Source: Brachionus plicatilis (Eukaryota; Rotifera; Eurotatoria; Ploima; Brachionidae). Taken from it: DNA of 64,000 nucleotides. The stretch lies in contig QEOQ01000246.1 in NCBI GenBank assembly GCA_010279815.1, positions 638,218-702,217 on the forward strand, read 5' to 3'. The position numbers and the translations under genes were made by a program. This document shows, piece by piece, positions 1 through 9,884 of the stretch. Numbering within the stretch: position 1 is the stretch's first letter; each line of letters opens with the position of its first letter. Under the pieces are notes generated by a model. That model was not told where the DNA came from. It saw nothing but the letters and a program-made list of their open reading frames with translations, and did not search any database.

Positions 1-48
1 TTTAAATTCATTTAATAAAAAAAATTTAAATTTTAAATTATATTTTAC

Positions 49-265
49 CAATAGTTTGAAAGTCTGACTGCATAATACCGGGTCCATCGTCACTCACTTC
101 TATTGATTCGCTTCCGTATTGTTTTAGTTTTATTTCGATATTTTTTGAACCAGCATCAAGACTATTTTCTACCAACTCTTTGACAGCATTTGCCAAATTG
201 ATAATAACTTGACCTGAACAAATTCGATGGACTGTACCTTGATCTAGCGATTTTATTACCGACAT
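49..265 (-). CDS. PMS2: PMS2-type MutL mismatch-repair protein, first exon only
   Basis: This is the N-terminal exon of a MutL-family ATPase, which pairs with MLH1 in MutL-alpha and acts in nuclear DNA mismatch repair. The visible 72 residues hold the start of the GHKL ATPase fold: an early QGTVHRICSGQVI segment, the ELVENSLDAGS helix (catalytic Glu and Mg-binding Asn), and DDGPGI, a variant of the family's DNGxGI. Human PMS2 reads very similarly here. The start is the ATG at 263-265. A GTAAAA donor at 48-47 ends the exon in phase 1, so the rest of the gene lies left of the window. The PMS2 assignment over MLH1 or PMS1 rests on the VHRICSGQV and LKQYG wording and is fairly firm. The following intron and exons are not seen. 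Confidence 0.88.
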
Positions 266-378
266 TGGAAAAAAAATTCAATTTTTTTAATACAGCAAAA
301 TTTTTTTATATTATTTTTTCAATTTTTGTCAAGTTTATTTTGTACATAAATTTTGTATGAAATATTCAGAAAAAAATT

Positions 379-450
379 TTCCCACACCGGGAATTGAACC
401 CGGGCCGCCTGCGTGAAAGGCAGGAATCCTAACCACTAGACCATATGGGA
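379..450 (-). tRNA. trnE-TTC: tRNA-Glu (anticodon TTC), copy 1
   Basis: Read on the minus strand, this folds as a standard 72-base cloverleaf. The acceptor stem is TCCCATA with TGTGGGA plus discriminator A, the anticodon stem CCTGC/GCAGG encloses loop CTTTCAC (anticodon TTC at 417-415), and the T arm is CCGGGTTCAATTCCCGG. A-box and B-box promoters are intact and there is no intron. A T-run at the 3' flank (377 downward on the minus strand) would serve as the Pol III terminator only weakly, because it reads as A on the transcribed strand. CCA is not encoded, as expected in eukaryotes. Confidence 0.96.
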
Positions 451-1297
451 TTTTAATTAATTAAAAATAGATAACATTTATATTTTTTAAAATAAAACAA
501 AATCTATTCATTGAATAATTTACACTATAGAAATCAATCTCATAATTATCTAATTAAAAAAATACATACTAAATTAGCAAAAAGTTAAAATAGTAGATAA
601 ATAGTTTTATCAGATAATTTAGAGAAACAATTTTTCAAAAATTATTATATATTTAATTTTAAAATTTTTAAATGTGATTATTTGAAATCTCATATGTTTT
701 AGATGATCTAGAAATGTCAAATCAAAGCCTTTTGAATGTAAGAAATTCTTAATTTTACTTTTAAATTTTTTTTGATAAACAATTTTAACAAAACTATTAT
801 TTTTGAATGATTAGTTTTCAAATCAATTTTTAAAATAATGCTAAACCTTTAACACTAGAAAAATACTTTTTAAGTAACTTTTTGATTTTACCCAAAAAAA
901 ATAAAATCATAATTTTAAAGATTAAATTTAGAAATATCAGATTAAAAAAGCTAAAATCAAAGTAGTAAAATCTAATATCTTATGAATTGTATATTTAATA
1001 TTGTAAGATGTTTTCTTGGTGATTTAATGCTATCCATTTAACAATGTTTATTAATTGGTCAATCAAATCAAATTTCTATTAATTAAATTAATTATCTTTT
1101 TTCTCAACTTATAGAAAAGCTGAATCTGATTCTATTTTCAAAATGTAATGCTTTTTATAATTAGAAAAAGATTATCTAAAATTGAAAATTATTTTACATT
1201 GAATAAAATTTATTTTCGTTTGCTTAAAAATCTAAAACTTGATTTAAAATTTACAATTTTTCAAAGTATTTCGACTATGTCAAACTTCTAAAAAATT
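451..1297. other. Spacer between the two tRNA-Glu genes
   Basis: This is AT-rich DNA between the tRNA copies. I see no coding signal or transposon end. Flanking sequence around the two tRNAs matches for only a few bases on each side, so the duplicated unit is little longer than the gene. Confidence 0.5.
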
Positions 1298-1369
1298 TTC
1301 CCACACCGGGAATTGAACCCGGGCCGCCTGCGTGAAAGGCAGGAATCCTAACCACTAGACCATATGGGA
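1298..1369 (-). tRNA. trnE-TTC: tRNA-Glu (anticodon TTC), copy 2
   Basis: The 72 bases are identical to the copy at 379-450, in the same orientation and about 0.9 kb away. All stems and the TTC anticodon are intact, so it should be functional. Confidence 0.96.
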
Positions 1370-1394
1370 TCTTAACAAATGTGATTTAAATGAT

Positions 1395-1730
1395 ATTTTT
1401 TTTGGCAATTCGAAGTTTATGATCAATTTTTGATGCTCAAAATGATCAAATCTAACTAAAACTATAAAATAAATTTTCATTTTTTAAAAGAATTGGTGCA
1501 AAATTAAATTTTTGGTTTTAACATTCTTTGTTAAATAATTTCGATGGTGTGCATTTTGATATTGCCGAGCTTATTTTTTTATTTAACATAGTATGTTAAA
1601 TTCAAAAATGTATCTCTGCATTATTTCTATAAAGAAAAAAACAATTTATTTAAAAGTTTTAGTTTGATTTGATCATTTGAGCATCAAAAATTGTTCATAA
1701 ACATAAACTTCAAATTACCATTTTTTTTGT
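1395..1730. repeat. Imperfect inverted repeat (foldback/MITE-like)
   Basis: The left arm (about 1395-1465, with GGCAATTCGAAGTTTATGA then TTTTTGATGCTCAAAATG) recurs as its reverse complement in the right arm (about 1640-1730). The arms are roughly 70-90 bases with scattered mismatches and small insertions, around an AT-rich centre. There is no coding capacity. Short relatives of the outer motif occur near 6272 and 46934, which suggests a dispersed family. I could not identify a target-site duplication. Confidence 0.6.
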
Positions 1731-3065
1731 ACTTAAAATATAGAATTCAAAAATAGAGAATACTTAACTGCTGGATAAACTTAAGAATTTTAGTATTTTG
1801 GCATGGAATGGTATCTTAGATACGGAAATTGAATTTTCTGGTAAAGATACTGAAATGCGTAATAAAAAAGAGCAAATTTTTTGAATACTTCCTTTTATTG
1901 AGTATATTTAAAGAAATAAAGACTATTTAAAATCCACAAATTTTCAAAAAATTTAAGTTTATTATCAAAATTTATTATTTAAATTTTTTGTATTTTACAA
2001 TATTTTAATTAAATATTTTCATGTTAAAGAGTTCCTGTTTAATCAAAGCCACGTATTATGAATAATTTTACATTATTAAAAAATAGTAATTAAAAATGAA
2101 TAAAAAAAATTTTTTATTGCACATATTTTCTTAAATTTTTATTAATCATTTTTTTAAATGATTCTACCTAACTTGCAATCATATCTTAATATTTAAAAAT
2201 ACAGCGATTTTTTTTTTGAATAGATCCAACAGTTTAACATGCTGAAAAAAGGTAGCTAACTATAAAGAAAAAAATCCCACGGTCAGTTAACTGACGGTAA
2301 ATGTTACCTTGAAAACAAAAATTTGAATCAATAATTATTTAATTATTATTTAATTTATATCATATTTTATATCTCATCATAGTTTAATAGCGTGGCACTA
2401 TTAAATAAATTAAAAAGAAGATTTTCTCTACTCAGTCTTTATTCAAAGCTCTAACTTAAAAAATACAACATAAATATATAGAAAAGAGAGAGAAACAAGG
2501 CCTGGGGAACATGAAGTGTTACCATAGCTTATTTTACTATTTTAATTCTATTATTTTATTTGATTTTATTCTTTTTTTAAAACAATTATTTCCATTTAGA
2601 ATAGCTACCTTTTCTTTCTCTTTTGAAATGTTCACCATTCCGAGCTTATATTATATTTTTTAATTTATTTTTTAATGTTTAAATTACATTGTTAAAGGCT
2701 TTGAGTGTTTAAACTCTGAGACTGAAGATTTTTTTTTCTCACCGAGTTAAATTTAGGAAAACTTGAAAACTTGCTTCACAAAGAGTGAATAAGGAAAAAA
2801 AAAAGTAAACCTATATTATTTTCCATATTGTTTACAATAAAATGGGTTCTCTAGTTATTCTTAAAAAACTAAACATTTTTCAACATTTTATTTTTCAGAA
2901 TTTTTTTAAATTTAGCTTTGTGTGTTTGATAATTTTTGAGGATCTGCTGAAACAATTATCCATTAATGAATTAAAAAACTAAAGTTTTGTTTCAAACCAA
3001 AGTTTAAATTTAAAATTAAAAATTATAACTAAGTATGTTTCTTTGAAATAAAAAATGATGAAAAA
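1731..3065. other. Gene-free AT-rich stretch
   Basis: I see no gene here. The only notable item is a perfect 14-base palindrome GTCAGTTAACTGAC at 2282-2295 in an otherwise AT-rich region. Confidence 0.5.
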
Positions 3066-3752
3066 TTAAAATAAATATTTATTCAATAAAAATACTCCGA
3101 ATGCTAATCCGGCAAATAAAAAAGATCTGATCCATAAATAAATCTTTGATTTTTTAAGTACACTACAGATAGTTTTGACTTGTTCTCTTGTATTTTCCAA
3201 ATCTTTTGAATTATCTATGCAATAATCAGCCAATTTTAGCTTGTCAGCAGTATTCATTTGTGATTGAATTCTCTTTTTGGCTTCTTGTTCACTTAGACTT
3301 GGATTTCTAATCATTAAACGACGCAATTGCTCCTCTTCACTTTGACAATAAACAACCAGCTTGTAACTCAACAGACTAAGACCAATTTTAGTCTCAAATA
3401 GCAATGGTATATCTAGCAAAACAAATCGTTCTCCTTTTACCAAATTAAGAAGAATTTGTTTCAAAATTTCCAACAAAATGAGCCCATGAAGAGCTTTGTT
3501 AAGCATCTTTCTCTTAGCATGATCACTAAAAATAATCTCTCCAAGCTTATCTCTATTCACTGTTCTGTCTTGGTTTAAAATTTCATTCCCAAATAGGCTA
3601 CGAACTCGTTTCCACCCGGTTCTATCCGGCAAAACAACTTGCCTCGCTATTAAATCAGCATCAATTATCGGAATTTTAAATTCTTCATTGAATATTTTGG
3701 ACACTGTTGATTTACCTGACGCAATTCCACCAGTTAAACCTACCAGAAACAT
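3066..3752 (-). CDS. DCAKD: Dephospho-CoA kinase (DCAKD-like)
   Basis: The 228-residue product phosphorylates the ribose 3'-OH of dephospho-CoA, the last step of CoA synthesis. The P-loop GGIASGKS lies at residues 8-15, followed by the CoaE features DADLIARQVV, a LDIPLLFE segment and a lid-region helix. The C-terminus carries a hydrophobic run (about 206-226, WIRSFLFAGLAFGVFLLNKY), also found in animal DCAKD (about 231 residues), so length and architecture match the metazoan monofunctional enzyme and not the fused COASY. It is one uninterrupted exon from ATG at 3750-3752 to TAA at 3066-3068. It is divergent from the thioredoxin gene, and the two share about 450 bases of putative promoter DNA. 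The hydrophobic tail probably anchors it to an organelle membrane (inference). Confidence 0.93.
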   Translation of the reverse strand: MFLVGLTGGIASGKSTVSKIFNEEFKIPIIDADLIARQVVLPDRTGWKRVRSLFGNEILNQDRTVNRDKLGEIIFSDHAKRKMLNKALHGLILLEILKQILLNLVKGERFVLLDIPLLFETKIGLSLLSYKLVVYCQSEEEQLRRLMIRNPSLSEQEAKKRIQSQMNTADKLKLADYCIDNSKDLENTREQVKTICSVLKKSKIYLWIRSFLFAGLAFGVFLLNKYLF

Positions 3753-4145
3753 TTTTAATAAAATTTATTAAGAAAAAAGTATTTATTTTTTCCATTTTTT
3801 ATTTATTATGCAAAATTAAGTTGAACATTTCACTAGGTTTAAATGAATGATGATTGCACTCGAGATGGTGCTTTTAAAAAATTGATCTAGTCTGTAATGG
3901 AATGTTATGGTTCTGTAAATAAATATAAGGCTGAAATTGTTGGCTCTTGGAAAGTGTAATCAAAAATTAAAATTTTTCAAATTATTATAAATGCAAAAAT
4001 CAAGATATATTAAATTTAAATTTCCAATCAACAAAAGAAATATTTTAGGGAATTGACTCCAAATTGGATCCTAGTCAACACATAAAATTTATTCATTTAA
4101 TATCTAGAAATATTTTTTCATACGTCACGCTTACCAAGCTCATAT

Positions 4146-4154
4146 TATAAATAG
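4146..4154 (+). promoter_or_regulatory. TATA box of the thioredoxin gene
   Basis: TATAAATAG lies 50-58 bases before the thioredoxin ATG at 4204. A start of transcription about 30 bases downstream, near 4177, would leave a 5' leader of under 30 bases. The call rests on motif and position only. Confidence 0.5.
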
Positions 4155-4203
4155 TTGGCAAATTTTCTCCAATTCGTCTCATCTTGCCACAAAGCTCACT
4201 AAA

Positions 4204-4719
4204 ATGTCAGTAGTACACGTAACCGAATCGGCCGAATTTCAAAAATTGATTTCAACAGGAGTGGCCTTGGTAGACTTTTCGGCTTCCTGGTGCGGACCAT
4301 GCAAAAGAGTTGAACCAGTTTTTAAGGACTTAGCCAAAGAGAATCCCTCAGTCAAGTTCATTCACATAGACGTTGATGATGCTTCCGATTCAATGCCTAA
4401 TGAATTAGCAGATGTGTCGGGTGTTCCACACTTTGAACTATTTCACAATGGCACCAAGATATCTCAGTTTGCTGGCGCTAATTTGAACAAAATTCGTGAA
4501 AGTGTCAAGTTGTTGAAGACTAAATTAGAGCCACCACAAGAAGAAATCGCCAAGGAAGAGCCTGCAAAAGTAGAAACACCAAAAGAAGAGCTTGCAAAAG
4601 AAGAAACACCGAAGCAAGAGCCAGTGAAAGAAAAATCAGCTGACCAAGAGTCAAAAACTAATGAGAATAAGACGGAGTCGACCAGCGAGGAACAAAATGC
4701 ACAGCAAAAATCTGAATAA
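4204..4719 (+). CDS. Thioredoxin with acidic/basic repeat tail
   Basis: The protein has 171 residues. Residues 1-105 are a cytosolic-type thioredoxin: redox-active WCGPCK at 29-34, a VDFSASW strand before it, and the cis-proline segment SGVPHFELF. This part reduces protein disulfides using NADPH and thioredoxin reductase. After residue 110 comes a low-complexity Glu/Lys/Pro tail with repeating units such as EEPAKVETPK and EELAKEETPK, and it contains no cysteine. Ordinary thioredoxin-1 is about 105 residues, so the tail is an addition. TXNDC2-type proteins of animals also join a Lys/Pro/Glu repeat to thioredoxin, but there the repeats come first. It is a single exon, preceded by a TATA box. 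The redox role is firm; the tail's function is unknown. Confidence 0.93.
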   Translation: MSVVHVTESAEFQKLISTGVALVDFSASWCGPCKRVEPVFKDLAKENPSVKFIHIDVDDASDSMPNELADVSGVPHFELFHNGTKISQFAGANLNKIRESVKLLKTKLEPPQEEIAKEEPAKVETPKEELAKEETPKQEPVKEKSADQESKTNENKTESTSEEQNAQQKSE

Positions 4720-4812
4720 TAAACAAAAGATTTTAAATTTAATTTTAAAAAATTTAATTATTCATTCCGTATGGTATGATATTTATTAATGGTTTGCATG
4801 TTAAAATTTATG

Positions 4813-4818
4813 AATAAA
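4813..4818 (+). terminator. Candidate polyadenylation signal for the thioredoxin gene
   Basis: AATAAA occurs 94 bases after the stop codon. A second AATAAA overlaps the stop itself (4718-4723) and is less likely to be used. In such AT-rich DNA the motif is only weak evidence. Confidence 0.3.
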
Positions 4819-4819
4819 A

Positions 4820-5215
4820 TTGGTATTTAATTTTTTAGATTTTGCCGATAAAAACTTAGTCGTTAAAATAATCATTTAGTCAAAAAAAAAATTTTTTCAA
4901 GCCTTTCAAAGTCAAGACATTTGACGTTTCAAGTTTTTAAAAGTGAAGTTTTTTTGCACAAAAAAATTCTTTAGAAAATCAAATGGCTTTTAAAAAAATG
5001 AATGAAAAGCCAAAAAATAAAATATATCGTATTTTTTCTTGAAAAAAATTTTATCATCCACCCTAAAAATCTTTATTTATTTGGTTGTAATTTAAAAATT
5101 TAATATAATCTATTTGAAAAATTAAAGTTTTAAGACCATCTTTCGTAGAGTAAAATTATTCTCAACTCACAACTTTAAAGTCAAGTTAATGATTATTTTT
5201 ATAAAAAAAATTAAC
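4820..5215. other. Gene-free AT-rich stretch
   Basis: I see no gene, repeat or transposon end in this interval. Confidence 0.5.
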
Positions 5216-5365
5216 ATCAAATAATGTCCCTTGACTTTCATCTTCCCCATTTTGATCTGTCCTTTGGGACCAACAGCTTGACTCCATGGGAGTTAAATCT
5301 CCTTTAGTTATTTTTAAACTGTCTTCCTTCAAACCTGTCTCATCGCATCTAGCCAAAAGATTAAA
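5216..5365 (-). pseudogene. Orphan exon-like coding island, unidentified
   Basis: A GC-richer island on the minus strand reads open for exactly 50 codons. It runs from a pyrimidine-poor acceptor (TTTAG, exon from 5365) to a possible donor (GAT|GTTAAT, exon end 5216), both in phase 0. The reading includes LARCDETGLKEDSLKITKGD, then LTPMESSCWSQRTDQNGEDE and SQGTLFD, which looks like real globular protein and not AT-rich noise. I do not recognise the family. No neighbouring exon was found on either side within the 2.3 kb gap. It could be a lone exon of a gene with distant partners, a fragment of a decayed gene, or part of a mobile element. Confidence 0.35.
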
Positions 5366-7085
5366 CTAAATAATTTCATAGCAAAAATTCAAAAAAGGGC
5401 GAGGTAGAAAAAAAGATAACAAGAGAAAAAAACATAAACTATAAAAAATCAAAAAGAGATAAAACATAAATTATATAAAAAATAGCTTAAATAGTTAAAA
5501 TGAATCTAATTTAAGAATGGTTTAAAGAAATAGATAAAACCCTCTAGTTTGAAAAATTTATAAGTTTTTTATAAAAATTAATTTCAATTTATATTTTTCA
5601 ACTAATAATGATAAAAAATGTGTTAAAATACCTTTAAATTAAAGATAATTCGTCTATTTGCGCGAAGGATTTGAATTTTACTTTTTCATCTTTAATTTTA
5701 AATTGATTATATGTTTTTTTAAACTAAAAATATTAAAAAAATTGGATTTTGAATATATGTTTTTTTTCTCATCAATTAAATCAATATTTTTCTATATTTT
5801 TTATTTTCTTTATATCTATGTTTTTTATCATTTTATATGTTTCGTTCTACTTGACTCTTCAAAAAATATCTAATTATATTATTCAACACCAACTTTTTTA
5901 TTTAATTTAATTTTTAATTTATTTTATTAAATGTTTTTTTTTTACATGCATTTTTTTTAGGAGATTAGCAGTATTAAAACAAGTGCTGACTAGAAATGAA
6001 CAGTGAGTGTGGAACTTTTATAGTGGATTAATGCTTTAATGATGTTCATCCGGCAATTAAATTTAGCAAGATCACTTTATTGCCACGTTAAACTTGCCTG
6101 CTAAAATCTCTTTTGAGAATTTGTGAAGTAAATTCAAAAAATGTTTGCTATGGAGCTATTAATATTTTTAATTAACGAAAAGTTATTGACTTTTGAATGC
6201 TTAAAATTTGTATCACTTAAAATTTGTATTTTGTGCTATTGAAAAAAATCCTTCAACATCACGTTTCTATGGCAAATTGAAGTTTGAGATCAAGATCAAA
6301 AGATCAAAATATAAATAACATTTTTTTATTTATAGAGAAAAAATAAATTTTTTCAAAAGCAATTATTTGACATGTTTGATAAAGTTTATTTTCATATTTT
6401 AAATTTTAAAATGTCCCTTTTTATTGAACTTTAATAGTTGTAAACATTTTAATTGATTTTAGTGTAAATTTACTTTTAAAAACAAAAAATTTACTGTTTT
6501 AAAAATTTATCATTTATTTAAGTGGAATACAAAAAGAATAAAAAAAATTTTTTCTTTTTGTGTTGGAAGTTTGGAATGAAATTTCACAATGCCAACATTT
6601 ATGCTATTCAAACTAGCATTTTATTTCTTTGTGAATTTAAACTAACCACAACTTGTTAAATTTTGCTTTTATATTGAAAAAATAAAATAAATCTTTGGAA
6701 GCTTATCAAATAATAAATAAAAAAAATAAAATTATTCAAAGCTACTTTATTCATCCATTGTATGGAATAATAAATACTTCGTGGTGCTGTTCAATTTTAG
6801 GATTTTGATTTGATCATACCTTAATCAATTATATGAAAAGTCGTTGTTAAATTTTACTTAAAATAAGGTTCTATTTTTTAGAACAATTTTCTAAAAAAAA
6901 AATTTCTCCTCTTTATGAGTATCTGAGTTTGAAAAAATTTCGGCAAGCGCATTTTAAACACAAAATAATTGATGAATATTTGAGAGAAAATCAAACAAAA
7001 AAAAGTTCTTAAAAATCAAGTCAAATTTATTAATTTAAATTTTACAAAAGGAATTATAAAAAAATTTTATTATGGCAATATAAAA
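5366..7085. other. Gene-free stretch upstream of the orphan exon
   Basis: This is mostly AT-rich. A GC-richer piece at about 5960-6130 has no convincing frame, though one short plus-strand reading (FNDVHPAIKFS) hints at a retroelement relic. Near 6272 there is a GGCAAATTGAAGTTTGAGA motif related to the foldback repeat at 1395-1730. Confidence 0.4.
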
Positions 7086-9884
7086 TTATAAAACATAACT
7101 AAGTTCATCTCTTAGCCTGGCTGCTTTAATGGAATCCAAAATCCACTGACTTGACACAACTCTAAATTTCCTATTTTTTTTCCTATTAATTTCTTTAATC
7201 TTTTCCAATCTGGTCAAATCACTTTTATCAACAACACAATGAGTGACATTGGCATCAATTTTGCTCAACACAAATCCACCATGCCATCTAGCCTTCAATT
7301 CGACCAATTCCAAGCCAATGTTCTTTGTTTTTTGATCACCATTAACATGTGTAAAGCAATCAAAATAGAATAAACACATTCTAAAAAGTCCATATTTAGA
7401 ATTGTCCGGAAAGTATTTGTTCTCAAATTCGGCCATTTTACACCTAAGCTCTATTCTGAACTCTAAATCCATGAGTGGCTTGAATTCTTCTTTGACAAAC
7501 GAGCCACTATTGAACATTTCTTTCAAACAGTCCACACTCACATCCTCCGTATAGCTGTCTCCATATGAGTCATACAATTTGGCAAACATTTGTCTAGTTT
7601 TGGGTTTTGAGTGAATCATGTCATTTGGCTTCCACTGGCACAATCGACCATGTTTAAGGCATTTGTCCAACCACTCTGTTTTAACCACATCATAGAGTCC
7701 AATTTTAATATAAGACTTGATTCGGTGCGTGCATCGATTAGCTATAATACAATAAGTATTCTTGGTCGCATTTTGAACCAACTCACCACCTAGCTCTGCC
7801 ACACATTGCTCCAAAGCACTTTTTTTCTTTAAATCATCTTCAATTGAAACACAAAATTCTTTGCCCTGAAACAAATCGCCTGCTTTCTCGATCATCATCG
7901 GGTCTATGCCCCTGTAAATGCTTGCCACTGTTGTCTTGGGCATTTTATTGCCAATTCTTCTTTTTCTCTTGCTCGGACTGGGTCCGTCCTCCTCAAAATT
8001 GAGCTCATTGTCCATGTCAGCCAAATCTAAGTGACGGTTGGTCAATTTTCCCGAATTTTTATTTCTCAACTCATCAAACTCACTCAATTTCATGCACTCG
8101 AACCATTGTTTGTCAGGACGAAACTTTTCCAGTCTGGGAAAACGCAGCGTACAACCTGGCTTGTACTTTTCACTTGCATTTACCTCAACAGCCTTTACCT
8201 GAACTATAATGGAATCTTTGGGCTCAATCCAAAGATCGGGCTTTTCGTTGCCAAGCTCTAGGTGCACTGGCGCACTTTTTTTCTCAAACTTTTTCCACTT
8301 TTCAGCCAGCTTATAGTTGTACTCGAGCAATTCTTTGTGAGTGTAGCCCGAGCCTATTTTGCACAAGGAGCAAAATTTTTTCACTTCATCATCACCCTCT
8401 TGGTCGACAAGCAGGCCGACCAGAAAATGAGAGATAAGACCACCGCGTTTTCCAGATCCATAGTAGCCACCCAAAACAATCAAGTCCAAGTCATCATTGA
8501 GACCAGCCATGTAGTCAGGCTTTACTTTGTACCATCCACCGCCGCGCTGGCTCGGCTTGTACACCGACTCCGGGTCTTTGACCACTATGCCCTCCAGCCT
8601 TGAATCAATAGCCTTGTTGAGCGCATCAACTACTTGTTGATTGCTGAGCGCCTTCTGCTGCACCGAATACTGAATCCTGCCTTCAATTTCACTGCAGCAC
8701 TTGCGTATGAACTCCACTCTTTCTTTCAATGGCCTGTTGGTCAACACTGTGTCATTGAACAGCAAAATGTCAAACACGCAAAAACAAGTCTGAATCGAGT
8801 CATATTTTCTGGCCGACTTGACATCGATGTCGTCACCTTTGGACAAGAGTAGCTTTTCTTTGCTGTTGTAGGCGCACATTTCGCCGTCCAGTATCAAATT
8901 GGTGGCCTCTTTGGACAAGGCACTGAATATAAATGGAGTCAACGAGCCAGAGTGGATGTCTTCGCCAAATGTTTCTGTGTAGTCATATCCATTGCGCGAA
9001 AAATACATAAACTTGTTTCCCATTTTGTGCATTTGGAATCTTTCTCCATCGAATTTTGTCTCTATGTAAAACTGGCGTCCGCCTAGCAGTTCCTCTATTT
9101 TGTTAGGCTTGGCTTTTTCGCCCAACATTGGTCGGCAAGCAGAGCCCACCTGCACGCCCAATTCGTTGTACCTCTTCTCTGGATCATTGAGCATCGAGCA
9201 CACTTTTTCTATGCTGGATGTAAAATTGTAGACGTCCAGTGCATCCGGATGAAATGCGTCCAGAATAGCAGTCTCTTTGATTCCAATCTTAAGATCTTTG
9301 ATTACTATTCGGATGAGCCATTTGAGCTGAATGGCTGATAGATTTAGCAGTAAGTGTTTGATGGAAGTGTTGACTTGCTTTTGTCCGTCCTTGCCTTTGG
9401 CGTTGCTCACAGCTATTTGGTCCAAGTGGTGGTTTATTTCGTCCATGTTCAAAGTAAGGTCGTCTCGGCACCGGTTTTTTAGGATGAAAAATGCCGTGCC
9501 GGCAAAATCGCCTTCTGATTTTATTTTTGTCGGTGCCCTGTAGTTGAGCAATTTGAGCGCGTCCTCGGTTTTTGAGCCAATGCACAGCGCTTCAATCAAA
9601 TACTTGGCTAGCTTGGTCTCCTTTAGCCCGTAGACTCGGTCGTCGTCGTGGGGCAATAGCAGTCTCATTACAGGATAAAAGTTGTCATCTAAATTGTGAG
9701 TTTTGGCCGTTTGGCGCCAATATTCAATGAATTTTCTGACCAAATTTTTCTTTTCTTCTATTTTGCCAGTCTTGCGTGCATGCTGAGGTGTTTCGTCTAT
9801 TTGAATTATTTTTTCAAGTAAATTACAAAATGACTTGAAGGTGACTTGGCTGCCTACTGTGTTTTCTAAATTTTTATTTTCCAT
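7086..9884 (-). CDS. LIG4: DNA ligase IV
   Basis: The 932-residue product is the ATP-dependent ligase that seals double-strand breaks in nuclear non-homologous end joining together with XRCC4. Domain order: N-terminal DNA-binding domain (about 10-250), adenylation domain with motif I ETKFDGER (nucleophile Lys277, human Lys273), further motifs FSRNGYDYT, ILDGEM, CFCVFDILL and EGIVVKDPESVYKP, then the OB fold ending near LRFPRLEKFRPDKQW, and two BRCT domains (about 660-760 and 830-932) flanking the region that binds XRCC4. Human LIG4 is 911 residues and colinear. The coding region is one exon, as in vertebrate LIG4, and is GC-richer than its surroundings. All catalytic motifs look intact. Confidence 0.97.
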   Translation of the reverse strand: MENKNLENTVGSQVTFKSFCNLLEKIIQIDETPQHARKTGKIEEKKNLVRKFIEYWRQTAKTHNLDDNFYPVMRLLLPHDDDRVYGLKETKLAKYLIEALCIGSKTEDALKLLNYRAPTKIKSEGDFAGTAFFILKNRCRDDLTLNMDEINHHLDQIAVSNAKGKDGQKQVNTSIKHLLLNLSAIQLKWLIRIVIKDLKIGIKETAILDAFHPDALDVYNFTSSIEKVCSMLNDPEKRYNELGVQVGSACRPMLGEKAKPNKIEELLGGRQFYIETKFDGERFQMHKMGNKFMYFSRNGYDYTETFGEDIHSGSLTPFIFSALSKEATNLILDGEMCAYNSKEKLLLSKGDDIDVKSARKYDSIQTCFCVFDILLFNDTVLTNRPLKERVEFIRKCCSEIEGRIQYSVQQKALSNQQVVDALNKAIDSRLEGIVVKDPESVYKPSQRGGGWYKVKPDYMAGLNDDLDLIVLGGYYGSGKRGGLISHFLVGLLVDQEGDDEVKKFCSLCKIGSGYTHKELLEYNYKLAEKWKKFEKKSAPVHLELGNEKPDLWIEPKDSIIVQVKAVEVNASEKYKPGCTLRFPRLEKFRPDKQWFECMKLSEFDELRNKNSGKLTNRHLDLADMDNELNFEEDGPSPSKRKRRIGNKMPKTTVASIYRGIDPMMIEKAGDLFQGKEFCVSIEDDLKKKSALEQCVAELGGELVQNATKNTYCIIANRCTHRIKSYIKIGLYDVVKTEWLDKCLKHGRLCQWKPNDMIHSKPKTRQMFAKLYDSYGDSYTEDVSVDCLKEMFNSGSFVKEEFKPLMDLEFRIELRCKMAEFENKYFPDNSKYGLFRMCLFYFDCFTHVNGDQKTKNIGLELVELKARWHGGFVLSKIDANVTHCVVDKSDLTRLEKIKEINRKKNRKFRVVSSQWILDSIKAARLRDELSYVL

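Noticed and set aside
5658..5873. 71-residue Phe/Ile-rich frame
   Set aside because: It consists of T-rich DNA read as Phe and Ile; no credible start or motif.
7611..9585. Several plus- and minus-strand open frames across 7.6-9.6 kb
   Set aside because: They are antisense or out-of-frame shadows of the LIG4 coding region.
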